A stretch of DNA of 26,772 bases, from contig DATJHO010000030.1 of NCBI GenBank assembly GCA_035493835.1, positions 1 through 26,772 of the forward strand. The letters run 5' to 3'. This document shows, in pieces, positions 18,060 to 24,948 of the stretch (position 1 is the stretch's first letter; the number at the start of each line of letters is the position of its first letter). A program made the translations under genes and the position numbers. Origin of the DNA: DASZTU01 sp035493835. Its GTDB lineage: Bacteria; Pseudomonadota; Alphaproteobacteria; Rhizobiales; Devosiaceae. Below the pieces are notes generated by a model. That model was not told the origin of the DNA and searched no databases. It saw only the letters and a list, made by a program, of their open reading frames with translations.

Positions 18060-18458
18060 TTATTTGCGCCGCGAAAAGGGCAGCGTGAGCATCTGTCCCG
18101 TGTTCCTCGACCTCACATAGATCGTCACCGGACCGTTGCGCACCGCCCCGATTATGTCTGCAGTAGTGAAGCCCTGCGCCTGCAGGTCGGCCAGCAACGC
18201 GCGGTTGGCCCGGATTTCCAGCTGCAGGCCGGCAGCCCCCTTGCTGGCGAGCGCGACCACGACATCGGTATACTCGCAGGCCGAGACCGGGATGATGTTC
18301 GCCGTCCTGGCCGTGGCGATGGCGTCGGCCGTAAGGCGCTGCGACGTGCTGATGGTCGAGGCCTTGCCCGAATAGCAGGTATTCGCAAAGGCGAATGAAG
18401 GTGTAAGAACCGACGCCGCAATGATAGCTGCACTGAAAGCAGCCGTTACCGATCTCAT
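18060..18458 (-). CDS. Small secreted protein of unknown family
   Basis: 132 residues beginning with a clear Sec signal peptide (MRSVTAAFSAAIIAASVLTPSFAFA, cleavage about residue 25), so the mature protein of about 107 residues is periplasmic or outside the cell. It has two cysteines (Cys28, Cys61) that could form a disulphide, no membrane helix after the signal, and a basic C-terminus (SRRK). I do not recognise the family. ATG 18456-18458 is preceded by GGAAAGG about 8 bases upstream on the minus strand. It diverges from the BA14K gene across 182 bp. Codon composition is like its neighbours, supporting a real gene. Confidence 0.75.
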   Translation of the reverse strand: MRSVTAAFSAAIIAASVLTPSFAFANTCYSGKASTISTSQRLTADAIATARTANIIPVSACEYTDVVVALASKGAAGLQLEIRANRALLADLQAQGFTTADIIGAVRNGPVTIYVRSRNTGQMLTLPFSRRK

Positions 18459-18640
18459 TTGCTTAACCTTTCCAACCGTGCCGGCAGGTAAGAGAATGCC
18501 GATTGCACGATCTTGTTACCTCGACGTGAAACGCGGACTAGCACGGACGGCTGAAACTATTAGGCTGTCAGGCGCGTTCATCTGCTGTTCAGTGTCAAGG
18601 GTTTAGCTATTATGAGGTTCAGGGTAAAGGAGTATACCAA

Positions 18641-18982
18641 ATGAACAAGCTCATTGCGCTCGTTGGGGTCGCCGCCATGATCGGCGTTGGTACGATTGCG
18701 GCCGCCACCCCTGCCACCGCCGCGCCCTGGGGATACAACCACGGTTACGGCCGTCCCTACTATGGTCGGGGCTACTACGGTCGCGGCTACTATCCCGGTG
18801 CCGCCATTGGTGCCGGCATTCTCGGCTTCGCCGCCGGTGCGGCGATCGCGGGTGCGGCGGCCAACAACAGCGCCGGCTGGCGGGCGCATGTGGCCGATTG
18901 TTCGGATGCGTACCGGTCCTATGACCCGCGTTCGGATACGTATTTGGGTTACGACGGCCTGCGTCACCGCTGCGCCCTGTAA
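18641..18982 (+). CDS. BA14K-family secreted protein
   Basis: 113 residues: signal peptide (1-27, ending ATPATAA), a Gly/Tyr/Arg-rich stretch with YYGRGYYGRGYYPG repeats, a hydrophobic Gly/Ala segment (GAAIGAGILGFAAGAAIAGAAA), then the family's C-terminal domain WRAHVADCSDAYRSYDPRSD and YLGYDGLRHRC with two cysteines likely to be bonded. The family is named after the Brucella 14-kDa immunoreactive protein and is largely confined to Hyphomicrobiales; a lectin-like role has been proposed for the Brucella member. AAAGGAG (18626-18632) lies 8 bases before the ATG, an excellent site suggesting high expression; TATTAT at 18608-18613 is a possible -10. A strong terminator follows. Confidence 0.92.
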   Translation: MNKLIALVGVAAMIGVGTIAAATPATAAPWGYNHGYGRPYYGRGYYGRGYYPGAAIGAGILGFAAGAAIAGAAANNSAGWRAHVADCSDAYRSYDPRSDTYLGYDGLRHRCAL

Positions 18983-19001
18983 GGTCCTTCAATTCTTGGT
19001 G

Positions 19002-19027
19002 AAAAGCCCCGCCGCGGCGGGGCTTTT
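19002..19027 (+). terminator. Intrinsic terminator of the BA14K gene
   Basis: A 26-bp perfect palindrome runs from AAAAGCCCCGCC (19002-19013) to GGCGGGGCTTTT (19016-19027), followed by GCATTTT. A GC-rich stem ending in a T-run makes it a textbook Rho-independent terminator for rightward transcription. The A-run on the other side could make it work leftward too. Confidence 0.9.
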
Positions 19028-19089
19028 GCATTTTGCGCGCACTCCGGCGGATCGGCGCGTTAAGATAGCGCCAGTTCGGAGTAGCCATC

Positions 19090-20454
19090 ATGGATGTCGC
19101 GCCTGCCGCCTTTCGTCCGCCGGCTCCGGTACCGCACACCAAACCCCTCAATATCGTTGCCTTCGTGCTGACGGCGTCGCGCAACCCGCTGGAAATCTGG
19201 GGCCAGCGCACTTTCCGCCAGCCCTATGTGCGCGCCAACTGGCTCGGCAATCCCACCATCATCGTCAGTGATCCGGCCGCTATCCGGTACCTGATGGTGG
19301 AAAATGCCAAGAACTATGCGATGCAGCCGCTGCGCCAGCGCATCCTGCGGCCGATCCTGCGCGACGGCCTGCTGACGGCCGAAGGCGAACTCTGGCGCCG
19401 CACCCGCCGCTCGCTGGCGCCGGTCTTCGCGCCGCGCAACATCCATGGCTTTGCCCCGATCATGGCCGAACGGGCGAGGCGCTTCGCGGAGGAGCTCGGC
19501 CGGGGCCCCGACCAGCGGGATATCGGCGTCGAAATGACGTTGCTCGCCTATGACATCCTGCAGGCGACGCTGTTCACCGGCGATATTGCCGGCGATCCGG
19601 CCGAGTTCGCAGGCTCCATGGCGCGGTTCCTGCGCACCATGGGCCACGCCGATCCGCTCGACATTCTGGATGCGCCGGCCTTTTTGCCCCGCTTGACGCG
19701 CCTCATCGGCCGGCGCTCCGAAGGCTATTTTCGCGCCCTGATCGCCGGCACCATCGAGCGGCGGCAAAAGCTGCTGGCCGTCGATCCCCTGTCGGCCCCG
19801 CGCGACCTGCTCACGCTTTTGCTCGAAGCCGAGGGGCTCAGCAGGAGCGAGGTGGAAGATAACATTATCACCTTCATCGGCGCCGGCCACGAGACCACTG
19901 CCCGAGCGCTGGGCTGGACCATCTATCTCCTCAGCCAGGCCCCCGAGGAGCGCGAAAAGGTCGAGGCCGAGCTTGATTCCCTGCTCGATGGGCTGCCCGA
20001 TCCGGTGGAGTGGCCGGAGAAGCTGGTGTTTACCCGCGCCGCGTTCGAGGAGGCGATGCGGCTTTACCCACCCGCCCCCTCGCTCAATCGCACCGCCCTC
20101 GAGGCGGACCGTTTTGGCGATCTCGATATTCCCAAGGGCGCCTCGGTGCTGATCCTGCCTTGGGTGGTGCACCGGCACGAGCGGTTATGGGAAAAACCGC
20201 AGCACTTCGTCCCGGCCCGCTTCCTGCCGGAGAACCGGGAACGGCTCGATCGCTACCAATACCTGCCGTTCGGCGTCGGCCCCCGCGTTTGCATCGGCCA
20301 AAGTTTTGCCATGCAGGAGGGGGTGATCGCGCTCGCTCTGCTGCTGCGCCACCTGCGCTTCGACTATCTTGGCGAGCGGCAGCCTTTCCCGGTCCAGAAG
20401 ATCACCGTGCAGCCCGATATCGAGCTGAGGATGCGGGTAACGCGGCGCAATTAG
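19090..20454 (+). CDS. Cytochrome P450
   Basis: A 454-residue haem monooxygenase. All core motifs are present: I-helix oxygen-activation motif GAGHETTA (264-271), the ExxR pair in EEAMR (Glu321, Arg324), a PERF-like region (FVPARFLPEN), and the haem-binding loop FGVGPRVCIGQSFA with the proximal cysteine at residue 401. No membrane anchor or signal peptide is apparent, so it is soluble. Its resemblance is closer to class-II-like, CYP102-haem-domain-type P450s (GAGHETT and PFGxGxRxCIG) than to P450cam, but substrate and CYP family cannot be assigned. No ferredoxin or reductase gene is adjacent, so redox partners must come from elsewhere. GGAG (19078-19081) lies 8 bases before ATG 19090. It is probably a single-gene unit between the terminator at 19002 and the repeat at 20477. 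Confidence 0.95.
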   Translation: MDVAPAAFRPPAPVPHTKPLNIVAFVLTASRNPLEIWGQRTFRQPYVRANWLGNPTIIVSDPAAIRYLMVENAKNYAMQPLRQRILRPILRDGLLTAEGELWRRTRRSLAPVFAPRNIHGFAPIMAERARRFAEELGRGPDQRDIGVEMTLLAYDILQATLFTGDIAGDPAEFAGSMARFLRTMGHADPLDILDAPAFLPRLTRLIGRRSEGYFRALIAGTIERRQKLLAVDPLSAPRDLLTLLLEAEGLSRSEVEDNIITFIGAGHETTARALGWTIYLLSQAPEEREKVEAELDSLLDGLPDPVEWPEKLVFTRAAFEEAMRLYPPAPSLNRTALEADRFGDLDIPKGASVLILPWVVHRHERLWEKPQHFVPARFLPENRERLDRYQYLPFGVGPRVCIGQSFAMQEGVIALALLLRHLRFDYLGERQPFPVQKITVQPDIELRMRVTRRN

Positions 20455-20476
20455 GGGGGCGAACTATGCTGACCCG

Positions 20477-20573
20477 AACAGAGATTCCCGCCTTCGCGGG
20501 AATGACGCCGTGGAGTGGCACGGGCCGGCCAGTAAAACCCCGGGTCATTCCCGCAAAGGCGGGAATCTCTGTT
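20477..20573. repeat. Inverted-repeat element between convergent P450 and cobU genes
   Basis: Two 30-bp arms (20477-20506 and 20544-20573) are inverted copies with a single mismatch, separated by 37 bp. Each arm also contains its own hairpin around GATTCCCGC and GCGGGAATG. This unit is a common dispersed palindrome in proteobacterial intergenic DNA (REP-like). Placed between converging genes it may also act as a bidirectional 3' end. No transposase gene is present. Confidence 0.8.
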
Positions 20574-20661
20574 TTCTCGCTTGCTCAGCAAACTTCCCGA
20601 GAACATGGGAGCGCCCTCTGCTCCCAATAATAGGGAATGGCGCTCCGGGCCCGGGGCGACT

Positions 20662-21198
20662 CTAATTCTGCTCCGGCGGCGCGCCCTTGAGGGTCAAGGG
20701 CAGGCCGGCGATGACGAAATAGACGTCGTCGCAGATCTCGGCCATGCGCTGGTGCGTCGAGCCGGAGAGATCGCGGAAAGTACGGGCGAGCGGATTATCG
20801 GGCACGATTCCCAAGCCCACCTCGTTGGAGACGAGGATGACGCGGGTCGTGTCCATGCGCATGAGCGTGTCGGAAAGCTGGTCGACCGCCTCGGCCACGT
20901 CGCGGCCGGCCCCGAGTAGGTTGGTGATCCAGAGCGTCAGGCAATCGACGAGGATCACGTCATGGCCCGCCGCGGCCGACACCAGCGCCGAGGACAGGGC
21001 CAGCGGCTCCTCCAATGTCTCGAAGCGACCCTGCCGCTGCCGTTGGTGCGAAGCGACCCGATCGCGCATTTCGCTGTCGAGCGCCTGCGCTGTTGCCAGA
21101 TAGGCCGGCTTGATGCCGGCGCCCATGGCCAGCCGTTCGCCAAAACCGGTCTTGCCCGAGCGGGCGCCCCCTAGAACCAGCACATGACGAGCGCCCAT
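20662..21198 (-). CDS. cobU: Bifunctional adenosylcobinamide kinase / adenosylcobinamide-phosphate guanylyltransferase (CobU/CobP)
   Basis: 178 residues, the usual size. It phosphorylates adenosylcobinamide and then transfers GMP from GTP, activating the corrin ring for attachment of the nucleotide loop in vitamin B12 assembly or salvage. Seen: P-loop GGARSGKT (10-17), the guanylation histidine region ASHQRQR (His51), Walker-B-like ILVDCLTLW, and SNEVGLGIVP followed by RTFRDLSGSTHQRMA, all characteristic. ATG 21196-21198 has GGAGGAG (rc of 21205-21211) about six bases upstream. It appears alone: no other cob gene lies in the window, and no complete cobalamin riboswitch was found ahead of it. 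Confidence 0.95.
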   Translation of the reverse strand: MGARHVLVLGGARSGKTGFGERLAMGAGIKPAYLATAQALDSEMRDRVASHQRQRQGRFETLEEPLALSSALVSAAAGHDVILVDCLTLWITNLLGAGRDVAEAVDQLSDTLMRMDTTRVILVSNEVGLGIVPDNPLARTFRDLSGSTHQRMAEICDDVYFVIAGLPLTLKGAPPEQN

Positions 21199-21646
21199 CT
21201 GTTTCTCCTCCTTGTTGCCGACCGGGGCCGGGTCTCCGGCGTCGCTTTCGTCATAGGCGACATCCCCCTGTCGAAAATTGCCTTGGCGGCCTCAGCCGTG
21301 GGGACGAACTAGCCGGAAATGCAGCCGGTCTTGCACGACAGTATCGCACAGGATGGCGGGCAGGCCCACAGGCAGGCATGGCGAACAATGCACGGGGCTC
21401 CTCGGGGTTGCGGGCCTCCGGACCGATTGCCGCTACAAATTGGATGCCGTCGCTGCCAGCATCGGTGGCCCCCGGCCGGGTGCTGCCGAGCTGGAAACTG
21501 GCGGCATTGGAGCCATGCCAGAAGAGGGGCTTGGCGAGAAATTGCACGCGCGTATTCTACTTTCGTAGTAGACGCTTTCACACTATGGTCCGGCCCCGAA
21601 TTGCTAAGCTCGGTTGATTGGCAAGGTAGGGCTGGGGGAGTCGTAG
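21199..21646. other. Unassigned region between cobU and the sugar kinase gene
   Basis: 448 bp. No gene is recognised. On the minus strand a frame from GTG 21547 to 21251 (98 codons) has coding-like codon use over its first 60 codons (beginning QFLAKPLFWHGSNAASF), then turns unconvincing. A second minus frame ends at a TGA at 21293-21295 with the plausible tail LHFRLVRPHG, so a frameshifted remnant is possible. The plus strand also has a 79-codon frame (21378-21617) poor in acidic residues, probably a shadow. Near 21556-21572 is a palindrome that may be an operator. A string GCCGGAGACCCGGCC (minus, 21226-21240) resembles a B12 box but stands alone. Confidence 0.35.
21556..21572 (+). promoter_or_regulatory. 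17-bp palindrome upstream of the Entner-Doudoroff cluster (candidate operator)
   Basis: TCTACT (21556-21561) and AGTAGA (21567-21572) are exact inverted half-sites around five bases, 74 bp upstream of the sugar-kinase start. Size, symmetry and position fit an operator for a dimeric repressor. The zwf-edd genes of many proteobacteria are controlled by HexR (RpiR family), whose site is a similarly sized palindrome (TGTAATTAAATTACA in gammaproteobacteria). The half-site here differs, so the regulator is unidentified. Confidence 0.42.
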
Positions 21647-22528
21647 GTGGCTAGATACTATCTGGGCGTGGACGGTGGCGGCACCAATTGCCGCATCAGG
21701 CTTGCCGACGCAGACCTCACTACGCTCGCGGACGCCAATGGCGGCCGCTCGAACCTGCAGATCGAGGGCGGCGAGCCGGCGTTTCGCTCGATCATGGACG
21801 GGACCCGCGAAGTGTTCGAAAAGGCGGGCGTCGACTACGCCGAAACCGCCAGCACGTTTGCCTGCTTCGGCATGGCGGGCGGTCGCCTGCCGTCGGCGCG
21901 CGAGGCCTTCGAGCAGCGGCCATGGCCGTTCGCCAAGGTCCGCGTCTATGACGATATCGATATCGCCCGGGCGGGCGCACTGGGCGGCGAAGATGGCGGC
22001 GCCATCATCATCGGCACCGGCTCGGCGGCGCTGGCGATGGTCAACGGCCAGCGCTTCCAATGCGGCGGCTGGGGTTTTCACATAGGCGACCAGATGTCGG
22101 GCGCCATTCTCGGCCGCGAACTGGTGCGCTGGGCGGTAGAGGCGGGCGACGGGCTGGTCGAGGGCTCGCCCTTGACCGCTGCCGTCGTCGAAAAACTGGG
22201 CGGGAACCTCGATGCCGTCATGGACTGGTCGTTCAACGACCGGCGCCCCGCGGACTACGGTGCCTTGATTCCGCTATTCTTTGAGTATTACGAGCAGGGT
22301 GATCCGGTCGCCCGCGAGCTCATGGCCATCGAATTCGGCTACATCGACAATTACGTGCACTGGTTCAGGAAGCGCGGCGTCACCAAAATGGCGGCGGTCG
22401 GCGGTTTCGGCACCAGGCTCTATCCATTGCTCGTAGAGCGATACGGCGATTTCATCGTCACCCCGCGCCATGAGCCGCTTCATGGCGCTGTCATCCTTGC
22501 CAAGCAAAACTTCGAGTCCACGAACTGA
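21647..22528 (+). CDS. BadF/BadG/BcrA/BcrD-type sugar kinase (N-acetylglucosamine kinase-like)
   Basis: A 293-residue ASKHA-fold kinase. Phosphate-1 motif GVDGGGTNCR (7-16), phosphate-2 motif IIIGTGSAA (from about 120), GWGFHIGDQMSGAILGREL, and an adenosine-side glycine motif VGGFGTRLYPLL near residue 250 match bacterial glucosamine and N-acetylglucosamine kinases of the BadF family. Position ahead of zwf suggests it supplies a hexose phosphate; N-acetylglucosamine, glucosamine or glucose are all possible. The start is GTG 21647, with GGGGGAG six bases upstream. Its stop (22526-22528) shares a base with an ATG, but the zwf start is more likely the GTG at 22558, leaving 29 bp. It is probably the first gene of the zwf-pgl operon. 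Confidence 0.85.
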   Translation: MARYYLGVDGGGTNCRIRLADADLTTLADANGGRSNLQIEGGEPAFRSIMDGTREVFEKAGVDYAETASTFACFGMAGGRLPSAREAFEQRPWPFAKVRVYDDIDIARAGALGGEDGGAIIIGTGSAALAMVNGQRFQCGGWGFHIGDQMSGAILGRELVRWAVEAGDGLVEGSPLTAAVVEKLGGNLDAVMDWSFNDRRPADYGALIPLFFEYYEQGDPVARELMAIEFGYIDNYVHWFRKRGVTKMAAVGGFGTRLYPLLVERYGDFIVTPRHEPLHGAVILAKQNFESTN

Positions 22529-22557
22529 TGAATTACCTCGACGGGAGACTTCGAACC

Positions 22558-24039
22558 GTGTCCAGCCGCATCATACCGGTCCAGCCATTCGACTACGTGG
22601 TGTTCGGAGCGACGGGCGATCTCACCAAGCGCAAGCTGATCCCGGCGCTTTACCACCGCTTCAAGGACGGGCAGTTCGACGAGCAGTCGCGCATCATCGG
22701 CGTGTCGCGCACGGCCCTGACCGATGCGGATTTCCAGCAGCTCGCGCGTGATTGCATCGCCGAGTTCGTCGAAGAGGAATACCAGGACAAGAAAACCATC
22801 GACCGGTTCGTCTCGGGATTTTCCTATGTGGCCAACGACGTCAGCGACGAGGCCAAGTGGGGAGATCTGTCCAAAAATCTCCGCGATGATCCGGAGGTCG
22901 TCCGCGCCTTCTACCTCGCCATCGCGCCTGACCTGTTTGGCCCGACCTGCGAATACATCTCCAAAAAAGGCTACTATCGCCGCGACGCCCGCGTCGTGAT
23001 CGAAAAGCCGCTGGGGCACGATCTGGAATCCAGCCGTGAGATCAACGACGAAGTCTCGCGCATCTTCGCCGAGGACCAGGTTTATCGCATCGACCACTAT
23101 CTCGGTAAGGAGACGGTGCAGAACCTGTTGGCGCTGCGCTTTGCCAATATCCTGTTCGAGCCGGTGTGGAATTCGGCCCATATCGACCATATCCAGCTCA
23201 CCGTGGCGGAGTCGGTCGGGGCCGGCACCCGTGGCTATTACGATGAATCCGGCGCGCTGCGCGACATGGTGCAAAACCATATGCTGCAGCTGCTCTGCCT
23301 CGTTGCGATGGAGCCGCCGGCCTCCGACGAAGCCAATGCGCTGCGCGACGAAAAGCTGAAGGTCCTGCGCTCTTTGAAGCCGATCATCGGCGACTCCGTG
23401 TGGAAAAACACGGTGCGCGGCCAGTATCGCGCGGTCTCCTCCGAGACGGCTTCCGTCAAGGGATATCAGGACGAGCTGCCCAACGAAAAGCGCGGCTCGC
23501 GCACCGAAACCTTTGTTGCCCTCAAGGCGCAGATCGAAAACTGGCGGTGGGCCGGCGTGCCGTTCTATTTCCGCACCGGCAAGCGCATGGCCAACCGGGT
23601 GTCGGAGATCGTCATCCAGTTCCGTGAAATTCCGCACTCGATGTTCGAGCACGCCGAGGGCGCGCCGCGGCCGAACAAGCTGATCATCCGCCTGCAGCCC
23701 AACGAGGGCGTTAAGCTCTTGATGATGAGCAAGGATCCGGGCCCCGGCGGCATGCGCCTGCGCGAGGTGCCGCTGAATTTGAGCTTTGCCCAGGCTTTTG
23801 CCGAGCGGACGCCGGAAGCCTATGAGCGCCTGCTGCTCGACGTCATCCGCGGCAGCCAGACCCTGTTCATGCGCCGCGACGAACTGGAGGCGGCCTGGAT
23901 GTGGATCGATCCGATCCGCGAGGCCTGGGATGGCTCGACCGATGCGCCGCAGCCTTATACCGCCGGCACCTGGGGCCCCACCGGCTCGATCGCGCTGATC
24001 GAGCGCGACGGACGCACCTGGTACGAGGAAGACGACTAA
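22558..24039 (+). CDS. zwf: Glucose-6-phosphate 1-dehydrogenase
   Basis: Oxidises glucose-6-phosphate to 6-phosphogluconolactone with NADP+ (or NAD+), the entry to the Entner-Doudoroff and oxidative pentose-phosphate routes. It is 493 residues, as in rhizobial Zwf (about 491). Dinucleotide motif GATGDLTKRK (17-26); substrate motif RIDHYLGKE with Asp179-His180 and Lys184; also VIEKPLGHDL and the NADP-side FRTGKRM. GTG 22558 is chosen because rhizobial enzymes begin at the equivalent residue (M/V-SSxIIPVxPFDYVVFG); an ATG at 22528, overlapping the kinase stop, would add ten residues and is the alternative. GGGAG (22543-22547) lies ten bases before the GTG. Its stop overlaps the pgl start (TAATG). 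Confidence 0.96.
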   Translation: MSSRIIPVQPFDYVVFGATGDLTKRKLIPALYHRFKDGQFDEQSRIIGVSRTALTDADFQQLARDCIAEFVEEEYQDKKTIDRFVSGFSYVANDVSDEAKWGDLSKNLRDDPEVVRAFYLAIAPDLFGPTCEYISKKGYYRRDARVVIEKPLGHDLESSREINDEVSRIFAEDQVYRIDHYLGKETVQNLLALRFANILFEPVWNSAHIDHIQLTVAESVGAGTRGYYDESGALRDMVQNHMLQLLCLVAMEPPASDEANALRDEKLKVLRSLKPIIGDSVWKNTVRGQYRAVSSETASVKGYQDELPNEKRGSRTETFVALKAQIENWRWAGVPFYFRTGKRMANRVSEIVIQFREIPHSMFEHAEGAPRPNKLIIRLQPNEGVKLLMMSKDPGPGGMRLREVPLNLSFAQAFAERTPEAYERLLLDVIRGSQTLFMRRDELEAAWMWIDPIREAWDGSTDAPQPYTAGTWGPTGSIALIERDGRTWYEEDD

Positions 24040-24734
24040 TGGCCGATCCCAACACTTTCGAGGACCGTGGCGAACTGGCCAAGGCACTCGCCAACGCCGT
24101 GGTGGCCAATATTAACGCGGCGCTCGTCTCCTCGGGCGTCGCGGCCATTGCCGTCTCCGGCGGCACGACGCCAGCAAAATTCTTCACCGAGCTGGGCAAG
24201 CACCGCGATATCGACTGGACCAAAGTCTACGTGACCCTGGTCGATGAGCGCTGGGTGGACGAAACCAGCGATCGCTCCAACGCGCAGCTGGTCAACGAAA
24301 AAATGCTGCAGGGGCCCGCGGCCCTTGCGCATTTCATCCCGCTTTATTCCGGCGGCGAGACGCCGGATGAGGACGCAGTTGCGCGCACGAACCGGCAGCT
24401 CGAGACGCTGCCGCGCCACTACGCGGCGGTGCTGCTCGGCATGGGCAATGACGGGCATACGGCCTCGTTCTTCCCCGGTGCCGACAATCTGCGCGATGCG
24501 CTGCTGGGCGAGGGGCCCGCAATCGCCATCCGCGCCCCCGGAGCCGGCGAGCCCCGGATCACGCAGGTGCTGCGGCGGCTGCTCGATACCGATGCGCTCT
24601 ACCTGCATGTCGAGGGTATTGAAAAAGCAACGACCCTGGAGCGCGCGATGGGCGAGGGGCCGGTCGAGGAAATGCCGATCCGCGCCGTCCTGCGCCAGAC
24701 CGCGAAGCCGCTGGAGATTTATTGGGCGCCGTAG
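24039..24734 (+). CDS. pgl: 6-phosphogluconolactonase
   Basis: Hydrolyses 6-phosphogluconolactone, the Zwf product, to 6-phosphogluconate. It is 231 residues, a DevB/SOL-type (sugar-isomerase fold) lactonase. Family motifs: AIAVSGGTTPAKFF, VTLVDERWV followed by TSDRSNAQLV, and LLGMGNDGHTASFFPG, with the catalytic histidine expected in the GHTAS block. ATG 24039 overlaps the last base of the zwf stop, with GAGGA (24025-24029) nine bases upstream; the two are translationally coupled. A palindromic repeat separates it from edd. Confidence 0.96.
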   Translation: MADPNTFEDRGELAKALANAVVANINAALVSSGVAAIAVSGGTTPAKFFTELGKHRDIDWTKVYVTLVDERWVDETSDRSNAQLVNEKMLQGPAALAHFIPLYSGGETPDEDAVARTNRQLETLPRHYAAVLLGMGNDGHTASFFPGADNLRDALLGEGPAIAIRAPGAGEPRITQVLRRLLDTDALYLHVEGIEKATTLERAMGEGPVEEMPIRAVLRQTAKPLEIYWAP

Positions 24735-24760
24735 AGGCGCCAGTCCAGCGCGTGCGGTTC

Positions 24761-24890
24761 CCCCCTCATCCGCCCTTCGGGCACCTTCTCCCGCAAGGGA
24801 GAAGGAAGAGTGTCGGGGCTGAGCTTCCTTTCTTCCTTCTCCCCTCGCGGGAGAAGGTGGATCGGCCGAAGGCCGAGACGGATGAGGGGG
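24761..24890. repeat. MITE-like palindromic element between pgl and edd
   Basis: Outer arms CCCCCTCATCCG (24761-24772) and CGGATGAGGGGG (24879-24890) are exact 12-bp inverted copies. Inside them CACCTTCTCCCGC (24782-24794) pairs exactly with GCGGGAGAAGGTG (24847-24859). Additional local hairpins occur (CTTCTCCC, GCAA, GGGAGAAG; and CGGCCGAAGGCCG). The 130-bp unit has no coding capacity and looks like a non-autonomous dispersed repeat. In the RNA it would fold into a large structure between two co-directional genes. Confidence 0.75.
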
Positions 24891-24948
24891 TTTCATCCGA
24901 TCCGATCGGTCCCGGCCGACCTGACCAATTTTCTTCTGGGAGATTAAA

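Noticed and set aside
21222..21420. Cobalamin riboswitch upstream of cobU
   Set aside because: Only a B12-box-like string (GCCGGAGACCCGGCC, minus strand) is seen; the conserved GGGAA segment and the CCGCAACTG core are not found at suitable spacing. A covariance-model search would settle it.
21378..21617. 79-codon plus-strand frame ahead of the sugar kinase
   Set aside because: Almost no acidic residues, no ribosome site, and it mirrors the more gene-like minus-strand frame in the same codon register.
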